A DNA stretch of 64,000 nt from Pseudomonadota bacterium (GCA_027621405.1 JAQCBT010000002.1:1-64000), one strand, 5' to 3'. Positions 1 through 9,020 are shown, counted from the first letter of the stretch. Notes: generated by a model not told the origin, from the letters alone. Made by a program: numbers and translations.

Positions 1-47
1 GACTCTGGCTCGATGAGGAAGAGGGGAAGCTGCGTCGTGTGGAATAG
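1..47 (+). CDS. 3' end of an unidentified gene (partial)
   Basis: An open frame enters from the left edge and ends at TAG 45-47, coding the tail LWLDEEEGKLRRVE. It would converge on the DUF47 gene with 46 bp between the stop codons. Only 14 residues are visible, so no family can be named, and it may be a chance frame. Confidence 0.3.
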   Translation, partial: LWLDEEEGKLRRVE

Positions 48-93
48 CCAGGCGGCCGCTTCTCTGGCGTCCGACTCAGGGCCAAGGACGGGT

Positions 94-768
94 TTACTTC
101 GAAACCAGGATCAGTAGGCGGTTACCGATACGCTCGGCAACGTTGGAGATTTCTCCGACCAGGTTTACGACATTGTAGAGGAACATCACGTTAATGGGCG
201 GGAGTTCCGCTTCCAGAGGCATGATGTCTGCGCGCAGCTTCACCTGCATCTGATTGCATTCTTCTTCCAGCACATCCAGCTTCTCAATGAGTTGCAGCAG
301 AATTTTGTATTCGGTTTTTCCGAAACCCGATTGCACGATGTCATCCAATTCGTCTATTGCGCGCTTCGCCGCGCCGGCAGCAGTCTTGCAGGCATTGAAG
401 TAATTATAGAAGTTGGCCTGGAGAGACTCGGGGAAAGTCAGCTTCCTGCCCAGGGTAAGCACGGCGATTTCCTTGGCCCGGTTGGCAAGTTTATCCTGCA
501 TGGTCAGCAGGGCAATCACGTCTGAACGGGCGAAAGGTAGCAGGAGTGAGGAAGGTAGATTGGTTCGAATCGTGTTCTTCGTTTCATCTGCCTTCTTCTC
601 ATTCTCGATGATTGCGTCGTGAATTGATTGCGCAAGTGCCCAGTCGCCTTTGCTGGAGGCCTGGATGTAGTCATCGAGTTGCTCTATGCAGGCAAAGCAA
701 AGCGCCATATGTTCCTGCAATGGTCTGACAGGAGATTTGGCGAGCAAGGAGTCAAGAAGTGACGACAT
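94..768 (-). CDS. DUF47 / TIGR00153 family PhoU-like protein
   Basis: A 224-residue, almost wholly helical, cytoplasmic protein with no signal peptide or membrane segment. Its length and pattern (N-terminal SLLDSLLAKSPVRPLQEH, then charged helices and a C-terminal EISNVAERIGNRLLILVSK) match the DUF47 family of PhoU-like proteins. In Pseudomonas and relatives these sit beside a Pit low-affinity phosphate permease and are thought to modulate phosphate uptake. No Pit gene is visible here, and the few bases left of it belong to an opposing frame. It lies 89 bp downstream of the blaI-like gene on the same strand, so it could be read from that operon or from its own promoter. The family call is firm; the role in phosphate transport is inferred. 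Confidence 0.8.
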   Translation of the reverse strand: MSSLLDSLLAKSPVRPLQEHMALCFACIEQLDDYIQASSKGDWALAQSIHDAIIENEKKADETKNTIRTNLPSSLLLPFARSDVIALLTMQDKLANRAKEIAVLTLGRKLTFPESLQANFYNYFNACKTAAGAAKRAIDELDDIVQSGFGKTEYKILLQLIEKLDVLEEECNQMQVKLRADIMPLEAELPPINVMFLYNVVNLVGEISNVAERIGNRLLILVSK

Positions 769-857
769 GAGGGAGCCTTCGAGCTGGAGTAAGCAGGTAA
801 GGAGATTCTATCAGGTTCGAGTTTTACCTGTCTGTTACTTTTTCTTGACTACCCGGC

Positions 858-1253
858 TCAGGAGGTCTTCTTTGCGTTGTCCAGCATCTTGCGAATCCGT
901 TGCGCTTCATCTTCGCTGAGACCGCGGTAATCCAGCAGAGCCATCATGAGCTTGTCGGGGTTTCCTCCGCAGGCCTTGTCCACGATGTCCATGACTCGTT
1001 GCCCGAGACTCTCTTCCCGGGGCACGGTCGCCGAATAGAGATAGCTGCGACCTTCGATCCGATGTTTCAGCCAGCCTTTCTCACGCATGCGCTCCATCAA
1101 TGTGCGGACGGTATTGCGAGCTAAGGGTCGGGATTCGTTCAGCAGGGCAGTGGCGTCCTGCACTCCCAATTCACCCCGGTCCCACACCAGTTCCATGAGT
1201 TCGCGTTGGGCCCGTGAGAGCGGGGGTAAGTCCTGTAGCTTGATCTTAGGCAT
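858..1253 (-). CDS. BlaI/MecI/CopY family transcriptional repressor
   Basis: A 131-residue protein made of an N-terminal winged helix (residues ~8-75, LSRAQRELMELVW ... ARNTVRTLMERMREKGWL) and a short C-terminal helical dimerisation region. This is the architecture and size of BlaI/MecI, which bind TACAnnTGTA-type operators and are inactivated when a partner M56 protease cuts them. Its ATG (1251-1253) overlaps the end of the M56 gene by 8 bp, so the two are translationally coupled. The order is unusual: the sensor/protease comes first and the repressor second. Two matching palindromic operators lie upstream of the M56 gene (3911-3944), which predicts autoregulation of the pair. Confidence 0.92.
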   Translation of the reverse strand: MPKIKLQDLPPLSRAQRELMELVWDRGELGVQDATALLNESRPLARNTVRTLMERMREKGWLKHRIEGRSYLYSATVPREESLGQRVMDIVDKACGGNPDKLMMALLDYRGLSEDEAQRIRKMLDNAKKTS

Positions 1254-3879
1254 CGTCTCTCAACCGATAACGAAACAGATATTGAACGCCAGCAACCGGC
1301 ACTCCCACACCATCGGTCACCCGGGGCTGAAACTTGAATCGGGCTGCCGCGCGCATCGAACTGCGATTGAATACCTGGGGTGGGTCGGCATCCACAACAT
1401 CGATGGAGTCTTCGATTACACCGCCTTCTTCATCCACGGTGAATGACACCAGCACCCAGCCCTCGACGCCATTCTGCGCCGCGGCACTCGGGTACTGGGG
1501 GGCGATTGCCACGAGTGGCAGATACTCGCCATCGAGTGGCGTTATGAACGGCGTATAGTCGATGCTCACCGGTATATTCAGGTTTGCAGTGGCGTTGTCG
1601 ATTTCGGCTTCTTCAAATTCCGTCGCATCGAGCATGTCCAGTTCAGAATACAGTGCACGCAGATTGCGCCAGTCGGTTGCATCGTTGAACAGGACGACCA
1701 TTTCCTTGGTGTTGGCCAGCGCTTCTTCATACATATCAAGTTGATAGTAGAGCCCATTCAGATAGGCATACTTTTCCCTGTCGAGGGTCTCACCGTTGGC
1801 GCGGCTGTACGCCATGAACTGCTGCCAGTAATCCAGTGCTTGTGTGTACTCCTCGAGCTGATAGTTGCCATAGGAAAGGCCGCGCAACACTACAGAGTCA
1901 TCAGTATCGGACAGTTCGTTCCATGCCGAATAGTTGTCCAGGGATTGCTGCCAGTTTTCTTCTACGGCATAGAGTTGCCCCAGGGATCGCAGTGCCCGTA
2001 ATCGTATGCTGCTGCGCTGATCTTCGATCTGGAGAATGCGCTCGAAGACGTCTATAGCTTCCCCATAATTCTGCTGTGCCAGCCAGTAGTTGGAATAGAA
2101 AGACAAGGTGGTGGTCTTCTCGAAGCGGTTCATTTCCTCGTAGCTGGACTCCATGAGCTGGTCGAGGCGTTGTTTGGCTGCCTCCCAATCAGGATCCTGT
2201 CGATCATCGGCAGGTGCCATGAGTTCCTGTATCTGCACGATCTGTTCGTATATTTCCTGGCCCAGAATCTCCCTGTCCCTGGCCCTGGGTGTCGGGCGCG
2301 GATCAGCGCTCGGTTGCGGGTTGCTTGCTCGTGATGTGATATCAAGCATGCTGCCGAGGCTGCTAATCTCGGAGAGGAGTTGTTCACGATTAAGGTCGTC
2401 GGCATCGAGAGCGATTATCAGCTCATTGAGGCTCATCAGGGCCTCAGCGCTCAGGGTAATCGCGCCCTGGGCCCGGGTCGCCACTGAGATTTCTTCCAGA
2501 ACGCGACGGGTCAGTTGCGCAACGTCTTCGAACTGATTCGCCTGGTTGCCGGCCTGCAGGAGGGAACGTATCTCGTTGATGCTGCGCAACACCTGCTGGC
2601 GATAGCGGTAGCTGGAATTGTTCTGCGCCTGTTCCTGCACGCTGCGACGAAGTCGCTCCTCCAGCTCTCGGGTCTGTCGTTCCAGTGCGGCGCGCTGCTG
2701 GTTCAGCTCCTGTGCCTGTTGCTCCAACTCGGCAATGCGCTGTTGGGGTGACTGGTTTTCAGCTGCCTGCAGCTGGCATCCTGCGAGGAATACGGACGCG
2801 AGACTGGTGATGATTAGTATTGTTCTGTGCTTGCGACTTGAAAGGTTCACGGATAGGCTCCTTGAAGAATCCAGGAGTTCTTCGATACGTTGTTCCAGTT
2901 TCCAATGGGGAGAGTTGATCCCGAGCGCTATCGGATGATTGAGGGCAATTCGACCTGATTGGCTCGCTGTCTTGTTGAGATACTGCACGGCCAGTAGAGT
3001 TTCCCCGTAGCCGCAGGGCTTTGAAGACTGCAGCACATGGTTGTCACAGATCTCCTCTCGCGCGCGATCGATCTCCCGGTTCAGCAAATGCGCGAGGGGA
3101 TGAAACCAGAACAGGGAGAGAACTACTTTCTGCAGAAAATTTGCGCGACTGTCTTTTCTGCTCACATGAGCGAGTTCGTGTATCAGGATGTCCTTGATTT
3201 GTCGATTGTCCAGTACCGACAAGAGAGAAGGCGGGACGAGTAAGACAGGATCGGAGATACCGGCCAGCATCGGACCGGGTACCGAAGATGAAATCCTGAC
3301 TCGCAGGGACTGGTGGTTGCCAATCTCCTCGGCGATTGCATTCAATCTGCGATATTGGTCCAGGTTTGGTTCGGTCGACTGCTGGGCAAGTCTGTTCATC
3401 TTGTAGAGGCTACGCAGTAGTCCAATCAGAACCAGGAGGAACCCGCCCAGCCAAACAGCCAGGACAAGCACTGAAAAAGGCAACCGTGACCCATTAGCCA
3501 GGGATGCTTCTACTGATACCGGAATGTCGGCGCCTGCCGACTCACTGCCTTGCGGGTCGGGCGCGAACAGGGCTGATTCCTCCGCGGAGAATTCGTCGAA
3601 CTGGAAATCGAAACTGAGGGGTGTAGCTGCAGAATTTTCCCCGGCCGGCATTTCCAGATTCAGCAGTGCATTGCCAGATACCTGCAACACAATCGAGAGG
3701 CTCAGTAGCGCCAACATGGCCAGCATGCCGGTGTAGAGCACTGAATAGCGGGCACTGGCATTTCTCTGTAGTAGCTTGCCTGCAATCAATACCAGACTCA
3801 GGAACAGGCTGACCTGAATCAGCAGGTTCAACAGCATCAGGTTTGTTGCGCTATCGGTAAAATCGAGAAATGGCCACAT
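1246..3879 (-). CDS. M56 (BlaR1-like) membrane metallopeptidase fused to coiled coil, TPR-like repeats and a TonB C-terminal domain
   Basis: 877 residues from the ATG at 3877-3879, which has AGGA about 9 bp upstream. The same frame is open further upstream to 3954, but that extension would run through the operators. Membrane helices lie near residues 10-40, 50-70 and 135-160. The zinc-protease motif HELAH is at residues 234-238 and further metal or active-site residues follow in REIDRAREEICDNH. After a further hydrophobic segment (~355-372) come a Gln/Glu-rich coiled coil (~380-430), helical TPR-like repeats (~540-760) and a C-terminal TonB-type domain (~780-877, with APQYPSAAAQNGVEGWVLVSF). 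BlaR1 has a penicillin-binding sensor at this position; none is visible here. By family analogy it should sense an envelope signal and relieve repression by the BlaI-like partner. The ligand is unknown. Confidence 0.88.
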   Translation of the reverse strand: MWPFLDFTDSATNLMLLNLLIQVSLFLSLVLIAGKLLQRNASARYSVLYTGMLAMLALLSLSIVLQVSGNALLNLEMPAGENSAATPLSFDFQFDEFSAEESALFAPDPQGSESAGADIPVSVEASLANGSRLPFSVLVLAVWLGGFLLVLIGLLRSLYKMNRLAQQSTEPNLDQYRRLNAIAEEIGNHQSLRVRISSSVPGPMLAGISDPVLLVPPSLLSVLDNRQIKDILIHELAHVSRKDSRANFLQKVVLSLFWFHPLAHLLNREIDRAREEICDNHVLQSSKPCGYGETLLAVQYLNKTASQSGRIALNHPIALGINSPHWKLEQRIEELLDSSRSLSVNLSSRKHRTILIITSLASVFLAGCQLQAAENQSPQQRIAELEQQAQELNQQRAALERQTRELEERLRRSVQEQAQNNSSYRYRQQVLRSINEIRSLLQAGNQANQFEDVAQLTRRVLEEISVATRAQGAITLSAEALMSLNELIIALDADDLNREQLLSEISSLGSMLDITSRASNPQPSADPRPTPRARDREILGQEIYEQIVQIQELMAPADDRQDPDWEAAKQRLDQLMESSYEEMNRFEKTTTLSFYSNYWLAQQNYGEAIDVFERILQIEDQRSSIRLRALRSLGQLYAVEENWQQSLDNYSAWNELSDTDDSVVLRGLSYGNYQLEEYTQALDYWQQFMAYSRANGETLDREKYAYLNGLYYQLDMYEEALANTKEMVVLFNDATDWRNLRALYSELDMLDATEFEEAEIDNATANLNIPVSIDYTPFITPLDGEYLPLVAIAPQYPSAAAQNGVEGWVLVSFTVDEEGGVIEDSIDVVDADPPQVFNRSSMRAAARFKFQPRVTDGVGVPVAGVQYLFRYRLRDDA

Positions 3880-3910
3880 GTTCTTGGTCCTCGCTGCAAT
3901 ATGCTCTTGG

Positions 3911-3922
3911 CTACAGATGTAG
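3911..3922. promoter_or_regulatory. BlaI-type operator, site 1
   Basis: CTACAGATGTAG has the TACA/TGTA half-sites bound by BlaI/MecI repressors. It lies 31 bp upstream of the M56 start, in the likely promoter or early leader. Its centre is 22 bp (two helical turns) from site 2. Binding by the repressor encoded at 858-1253 is inferred. Confidence 0.75.
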
Positions 3923-3932
3923 TTCAGGATGG

Positions 3933-3944
3933 CTACAAATGTAG
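3933..3944. promoter_or_regulatory. BlaI-type operator, site 2, overlapping promoter
   Basis: CTACAAATGTAG is the second copy of the operator palindrome, with the same TACA/TGTA arms as site 1. On the minus strand a perfect -35-like TTGACA (3949-3954) and a second TTGACT (3943-3948) abut or overlap it, so bound repressor would block RNA polymerase. No convincing -10 can be fixed by eye. Confidence 0.75.
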
Positions 3945-3989
3945 TCAATGTCAAGGCTATTTTTTACTGGATGCTTGTAAGGGTGGAAA

Positions 3990-4007
3990 GGCCCGGAAAC
4001 CCGGGCC
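3990..4007 (-). terminator. Candidate terminator hairpin after the amidohydrolase gene
   Basis: GGCCCGG/CCGGGCC form a 7-bp GC stem with a 4-nt loop, 50 bp after the amidohydrolase stop. Only a short run of T follows on the minus strand, so intrinsic termination may be weak. Confidence 0.45.
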
Positions 4008-4056
4008 CTGGGACAGCAGTCAGTAGGCTGAAACCGGAAAGATTCAGCCGGGCAAA

Positions 4057-5757
4057 CTAGCTGGCATGCATCGTGGTGCCACCAACGACTGTGCGGACCA
4101 CTTCGATGTTCTTTATCTGGTCCGGATCCACATCGTGGGGGGCATCGGCGAGTATGACGAAATCGGCCAGCTTGCCCGCAGTGATGCTGCCCTTGATGTT
4201 TTCCTCGAACGACGCATAGGCACCGTTCATGGTGCAGACTGTTAGTGCCTGGTCGATGGTGATGCGCTGGTTGGGGCCCCATACCCGGCCCTCGAAGTCC
4301 TTGCGGGTGACCATGCTCTGGATTGCCATCAGTGGCTCATAGGGGCCGGGTGTGTAGTCCGAAGCGGGCGCAACCGGAATGTCATAGTCGAGGAACGACT
4401 TGTGGGCGAACATCCACCGCATCTTCTCCTCACCATAGTCCACCCACTTGTTGCCGTGGTAATGGGCGTAGGTATAGAAAGGCGCGGGAATTACACCAGC
4501 CGCCTTGATGCGGGAGAGCAGTTCCGGATTGACCAGTGAGCAGTGTTCGATTCGATGGCGCGGGTCATTCCTGGGCCAAAGTCTCTGCACACGTTCGTAG
4601 GCGTTCAGCACCATGTCGATGGTGACATCACCATTGGCATGGATGCCAATCTGGAAATCATTGCGATGGGCGTTCTCCACTGCCTCATGAATCTCCTCCT
4701 GACTCATGGTGAGAATGCCGTAGTCATCCGGTCTCCCTTCATAGGGGGTGCTCATACGCATGGTGCGCTCCGAGGCCGAGCCATCGGCACCAAACTTCAC
4801 GGCACCGATACGAAAGACTTCATCGCCCATGCCCGTGCGCACGCCGGCATTAACCAGATCGAAGAAGAGCTGTCCGCGGGGAAACAGGTACATGCGGAAG
4901 CGCAAACCATCCTCGGCCCGCGCATCCTGGTAGGCGATCATGTCGTTCTGGCCGCCGCCGGTTTGATGCACCGAGGTAAGGCCCGCTGCCGTCATGAGTT
5001 GGGATATGAGCTTGATCCCATCTTTCCTTTCTTCGCGGGTGGAATCCGTTGGGATCAGGTCGCGAAACACGGAGCGTGCCTGTTCGGCGACCAACCCTGT
5101 AAGTACGCCATTGGCGTCGCGATAGAAACGACCATCCGCTGGATCTGGTGTCTCTGCCGTGACCCCGGCCATGGCCAGCGCCATGCTGTTGTAGACGCCG
5201 GTATGACCACCGCGATGTCCAACCACAACGGGATTCTGCGGCGCTGCCTCATCCAGGTCGAAGCGGTTGAGTGGACGTCCCTCGGCGAGTTTGGTGTCGT
5301 CGTATTTGAACGCCCGTACCCATTGGCCGTTCGGTGTGTTTCTAGCGCGCTCGGCGATGGCTTCCTTGATTTCCACAATTGATCGGCGATCGGCGTTCAC
5401 CTGAACCAGTTCATTCACTCCCGCACCCGAAGGGTGGGAATGGGCGTCGATGAAACCTGGTGCAACGAACATGCCTTCGGCATCGATTATCTCGGTACCG
5501 GACCCAGCGAGGTTCCGAATGTCGGCGCTGCTACCCACAGCCAGGAATTTGTCACCCTTGACGGCGAAGGCTTCGGCCTGGGGCAGGGCGGGGTCGCTGG
5601 TGAACACCCGGGCGTTAACGACTACATAGTCGGGCGCAGAATGCCTTTGAACCGTTGTCGAGGTTTGTGCGAGGGCGGACTGGGTCGGCAGGCCGATTCC
5701 TGCCAGGGCCAGTGCTGAACTGGACCCAATGAACTTGCGGCGAGAGAGCTTGCGCAT
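4057..5757 (-). CDS. Tat-exported metal-dependent amidohydrolase (YtcJ-like, amidohydrolase 3 type)
   Basis: 566 residues. The N-terminus carries a twin-arginine signal (SRRKFIG, followed by a hydrophobic stretch to about residue 30), so the folded enzyme is expected in the periplasm. Metal ligands of the amidohydrolase superfamily are visible: HSH at 106-108 in PGFIDAHSHPS, then GIHANGD, RIEHC and the late Asp in ASDYTPGPYEP. The YtcJ/amidohydrolase 3 subgroup hydrolyses C-N bonds in varied small molecules; the substrate cannot be told from sequence. The start is backed by a strong AGGAGG 8 bp upstream. It is a single gene, separated from the M56 operon by a hairpin. Confidence 0.88.
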   Translation of the reverse strand: MRKLSRRKFIGSSSALALAGIGLPTQSALAQTSTTVQRHSAPDYVVVNARVFTSDPALPQAEAFAVKGDKFLAVGSSADIRNLAGSGTEIIDAEGMFVAPGFIDAHSHPSGAGVNELVQVNADRRSIVEIKEAIAERARNTPNGQWVRAFKYDDTKLAEGRPLNRFDLDEAAPQNPVVVGHRGGHTGVYNSMALAMAGVTAETPDPADGRFYRDANGVLTGLVAEQARSVFRDLIPTDSTREERKDGIKLISQLMTAAGLTSVHQTGGGQNDMIAYQDARAEDGLRFRMYLFPRGQLFFDLVNAGVRTGMGDEVFRIGAVKFGADGSASERTMRMSTPYEGRPDDYGILTMSQEEIHEAVENAHRNDFQIGIHANGDVTIDMVLNAYERVQRLWPRNDPRHRIEHCSLVNPELLSRIKAAGVIPAPFYTYAHYHGNKWVDYGEEKMRWMFAHKSFLDYDIPVAPASDYTPGPYEPLMAIQSMVTRKDFEGRVWGPNQRITIDQALTVCTMNGAYASFEENIKGSITAGKLADFVILADAPHDVDPDQIKNIEVVRTVVGGTTMHAS

Positions 5758-6145
5758 GGCAGCCTCCTGATCATTGTTGGTTTTTTGGGGCTGGAACTCT
5801 GTCCCCGACTATAGCGCCCAGCCGCCGTAACATCCAGATGGGAGAGAAAATAGGGACAGATTTATTTTTACAAAAAATAAATCTGTCCCTATTTTCTCTC
5901 CACGGAGTCGCCGACCAATCAGGCCAACAATCCGAGCCGGCTCGGCTGCAAGCCCGGAACGGCGTGCCTTTCGCGCCTCCCTGCTGGCTTGATGCATGTG
6001 CCGGGGGGGGATATTGCCTTCGCCCAGGTGAGGCACCGTAGAGGTGGACACCAGAGGTTCCGCTAAAATGCAACGCAATGTACCTGAGAATTTGCAGTGC
6101 ACTACCCACTTCCCTTAGACACCATGGGTCGGTTATGTTGTAGCC
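5758..6145. other. Divergent intergenic region with palindromes
   Basis: 388 bp between the divergent amidohydrolase and aminotransferase genes. It holds the long palindrome at 5841-5901 and a perfect 14-bp palindrome CCGAGCCGGCTCGG at 5932-5945. The small open frames here simply read through the palindrome. No convincing promoter was identified by eye. Confidence 0.6.
5841..5901. repeat. Long perfect palindrome, REP-like element copy 1
   Basis: Two perfectly complementary 29-nt arms (5841-5869 and 5873-5901) around a 3-nt loop. The core GAAAATAGGGACAGATTTAT recurs in the palindrome at 16670-16722. Elements built on GGGACAG / CTGTCCC arms are typical REP-like sequences mobilised by RAYT (Y1 transposase) proteins in gammaproteobacteria. 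No transposase gene is in this window. Confidence 0.85.
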
Positions 6146-7513
6146 ATGCCTGATACGATGGATGACACAACGCCAGCACTAGCCCAGCTGCTCTCGGCCG
6201 AGGAGCTGAAGGCGCACTGGATGCCCTTTACCGGTAATCGCCAGTTCAAGCGCGATCCGCGCCTGATGGTCGCCGGCAGGGGAGCCTATTACACCACTGC
6301 CGATGGCCGGCGGGTCTTCGATGGTCTCTCTGGCTTATGGACCTGTGGGCTGGGCCATGGCCGTGAAGAAATCACGGCCGCCGTGAGCAAGCAGATGGCT
6401 GAACTGGATTATTCGCCAGGTTTTCAATATGGTCACCCGCTTAGCTTCAAGCTCGCCCATAAAGTAGTTCAACTGACCCCTCCTGGTCTGGAGCATGTGT
6501 TCTTCACCGACAGTGGGTCCGAGTCCATAGACACGGCGCTGAAGATGGCGCGTGGTTATTGGCGCAGCAAGGGCAAGCCGGGGAAGGCGAAATTCATCGG
6601 TCGGGTGAAAGGCTATCATGGGGTGAACTACGGCGGTGTCGGGGTAGGCGGCATCGGCTTCAACCGCAAATTGTTCGGCCAGTCTGTGGATGCCGATCAT
6701 ATTCCTCATACGGTTCTCCCTGAAAATAGTTTTAGTCGCGGCATGCCAGACAACGGCGCGCACCTGGCTAACGAGCTTGAGGAGCTGGTACTACTGCACG
6801 ATGCGTCCAACATTGCGGCGGTAGTCGTCGAGCCCCTGTCCGGCACGGCTGGTGTGCTGCCGCCGCCCAAGGGTTATCTGAATCGCTTGCGGGAAATATG
6901 CGACAAGTATGATCTGCTGCTGATTTTTGATGAGGTGATTACCGGTTTCGGACGCATGGGGTCATTGACAGGTGCCGAGGAATTCGGCGTCACACCAGAC
7001 ATCATGACCATGGCGAAGCAGATCACCAACGGCACCCAGCCGTTAGGAGCTGTGGTGACTCGCCCCATGATCTATGAGGCGTTCATCGATCAGGGCGGCC
7101 CCGACTACATGGTGGAGTTCCCTCATGGCTATACCTATTCAGCCCATCCCGTCGCCTGTGCTGCGGGACTGGCTGCGCTTGATCTGTTGGTTAAGGAAGA
7201 ATTGCCTCAGCGGGTTAAGGCACTGTCGGGCAAATTCGAAGCGGCAGTCCACAGTCTCAAGGGGAGTCCATTTGTCACGGATATCCGCAACTATGGGTTC
7301 GCGGCCGGCCTGAGCCTGGAACATTATCCTGGCGAACCGCTGCGCAGGCCCTTCGAGCTGGGCGTGAAATGTTTCGAGAAGGGTTTCTACGTGCGCTGGG
7401 GTGCAGACACCATCCAGTTGGCACCACCATTTATCACCACCGAGGCTGAGATAGATAGCCTGGTGAACGGGGTAGGAGAGGCGCTGCATGAGCTCGCTAG
7501 AAGCATCGGCTGA
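6146..7513 (+). CDS. Class III aminotransferase, omega-amino acid:pyruvate (beta-alanine) type
   Basis: 455 residues, the usual length for beta-alanine/omega-amino acid:pyruvate aminotransferases. It is a cytoplasmic PLP enzyme moving the amino group of an omega-amino acid to pyruvate. The PLP-lysine is K291 in MTMAKQITNG, the pyridine-nitrogen Asp is D262 in FDEVITGFGRMG, and the cofactor phosphate loop SGSES is at ~123-127. Its 3' end overlaps the next gene by 26 bp. That neighbour is a semialdehyde dehydrogenase, giving a two-step route from beta-alanine through malonate semialdehyde to acetyl-CoA. Putrescine or taurine-like amines are other possible substrates. Confidence 0.9.
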   Translation: MPDTMDDTTPALAQLLSAEELKAHWMPFTGNRQFKRDPRLMVAGRGAYYTTADGRRVFDGLSGLWTCGLGHGREEITAAVSKQMAELDYSPGFQYGHPLSFKLAHKVVQLTPPGLEHVFFTDSGSESIDTALKMARGYWRSKGKPGKAKFIGRVKGYHGVNYGGVGVGGIGFNRKLFGQSVDADHIPHTVLPENSFSRGMPDNGAHLANELEELVLLHDASNIAAVVVEPLSGTAGVLPPPKGYLNRLREICDKYDLLLIFDEVITGFGRMGSLTGAEEFGVTPDIMTMAKQITNGTQPLGAVVTRPMIYEAFIDQGGPDYMVEFPHGYTYSAHPVACAAGLAALDLLVKEELPQRVKALSGKFEAAVHSLKGSPFVTDIRNYGFAAGLSLEHYPGEPLRRPFELGVKCFEKGFYVRWGADTIQLAPPFITTEAEIDSLVNGVGEALHELARSIG

Positions 7514-9014
7514 GGATGGATTGCCAACTCTCGGGCACTTCATCGGGGGCAAAGAGGTGTCGGGCGGCACCAGGAAGGCAGAAGTATTTAATCCTGCCAC
7601 TGGCGAGGTATCGCGCATGGTGTCCCTGGCAGATGCTGCGACCCTCGACAGCGCTGTGCAGGCTGCGCAGGATGCCTATCCAGCCTGGCGACAGACTCCT
7701 CCACAGAAACGCGCGCAAATACTATTTCGCTTCAAGCAACTCCTCGAGCAACATGCCGAAGAAATTTGCACGCTAATAACACTGGAACACGGCAAGGTAA
7801 TCGATGATGCCCATGGTGAACTCTCCCGTGGAATCGAAGTCGTGGAGTACGCCTGTGGTATCTCCGAGTTGCTCAAGGGTGAGTTTTCCAAGAACGCCGG
7901 CCCCGATATCGACAGCTGGTCTGAGTTTCAGCCGCTTGGCATAGTGGCAGGCATCACACCTTTTAATTTTCCTGCGATGGTGCCGATGTGGATGTTTCCG
8001 CTGGCTATCGCCTGTGGCAATACCTTCATCCTAAAACCATCGGAGCGAGATCCCAGTGCGTCTATTCGTATTGCCCGCTTGTTGAGCGAGGCGGGTCTGC
8101 CTGATGGTGTGTTCAATGTGGTCAATGGTGATGCGGACACGGTGCAGTTGATACTGGATGAAAAGCGCATCCAGGCCGTTAGTTTTGTGGGCTCAACCCC
8201 TATTGCTGAATCCATCTACCAACGTGGCACAGCCGCGGGCAAGCGGGTTCAAGCCCTGGGTGGGGCCAAGAACCACGCCGTAATCATGCCGGATGCTGAC
8301 GTCGACAATGCCGTGAGTGCGCTGATGGGTGCTGCTTACGGTTCCTGCGGGGAACGCTGCATGGCGATTTCCGTCGCTGTTTGTGTGGGTGACGAGGTGG
8401 CGGATGCCGTAGTTGCCAGGCTGGAAGAGCGAATAGGTCGCATGAAAGTTGGTCCCGGCATCAACGCCAATAATGATATGGGGCCTCTGGTTACCCGGGC
8501 AGCCCTGCAGAGAGTCCTGCATTACCTGGAAGAGGGCCAGCAGCAGGGTGCGGAACTGGTGGTCGATGGGCGCGACCTGAATGTTGAAGGGTTTGAGCAG
8601 GGATTTTTTCTCGGTCCTTGCCTCTTCGACCAGGTGACCAGGGGTATGAGCATATACCAGGATGAGATTTTTGGTCCGGTGCTTTGTGTTATGCGCGTCG
8701 ACTCCCTGCAACAGGCCATGGAATTGATAAACGAACATGAATACGGAAATGGTACATGCCTGTTTACCCGCGACGGAGAGTCGGCTCGGTTCTTCACCGA
8801 CAATATCCAGGTGGGGATGGTGGGTATTAATGTCGCTTTGCCGGTGCCTGTTGCCAGCCAGAGCTTTGGGGGCTGGAAGCGTTCACTGTTCGGGGATCTC
8901 TATGTCTATGGTCCGGATGCAATTCGTTTCTATACGAGGCGCAAGACGATGACCCAGCGTTGGCCCGCCAGCAAGATTAGCGAGAAGACCCACTACGCGT
9001 TTCCCAGTAGCTGA
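7488..9014 (+). CDS. mmsA: CoA-acylating methylmalonate/malonate-semialdehyde dehydrogenase
   Basis: 508 residues of the aldehyde dehydrogenase superfamily, MmsA group. The catalytic Cys is C291 in SCGERCMAIS, the NAD-binding FVGSTPIA is at ~233-240, and ITPFNFPAMVPMWMFP at ~156-171 is characteristic of the MMSDH branch. It oxidises methylmalonate or malonate semialdehyde with NAD and CoA to propionyl- or acetyl-CoA. Translation starts inside the aminotransferase gene, with GGAG upstream at about 7476, so the pair is coupled. With that partner it most likely serves beta-alanine and possibly valine catabolism. Confidence 0.92.
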   Translation: MSSLEASAEDGLPTLGHFIGGKEVSGGTRKAEVFNPATGEVSRMVSLADAATLDSAVQAAQDAYPAWRQTPPQKRAQILFRFKQLLEQHAEEICTLITLEHGKVIDDAHGELSRGIEVVEYACGISELLKGEFSKNAGPDIDSWSEFQPLGIVAGITPFNFPAMVPMWMFPLAIACGNTFILKPSERDPSASIRIARLLSEAGLPDGVFNVVNGDADTVQLILDEKRIQAVSFVGSTPIAESIYQRGTAAGKRVQALGGAKNHAVIMPDADVDNAVSALMGAAYGSCGERCMAISVAVCVGDEVADAVVARLEERIGRMKVGPGINANNDMGPLVTRAALQRVLHYLEEGQQQGAELVVDGRDLNVEGFEQGFFLGPCLFDQVTRGMSIYQDEIFGPVLCVMRVDSLQQAMELINEHEYGNGTCLFTRDGESARFFTDNIQVGMVGINVALPVPVASQSFGGWKRSLFGDLYVYGPDAIRFYTRRKTMTQRWPASKISEKTHYAFPSS

Positions 9015-9020
9015 TTTCCA

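Noticed and set aside
4543-5382. 279-codon open frame on the plus strand
   Set aside because: It lies fully opposite the amidohydrolase gene, which has clear motifs, a Tat signal and a strong ribosome site; the antisense frame has no recognisable domain.
5771-6109. Overlapping open frames in the 5.8-6.1 kb intergenic region
   Set aside because: They read through the long palindrome, giving mirrored lysine/isoleucine-rich peptides; no start site or family is visible.
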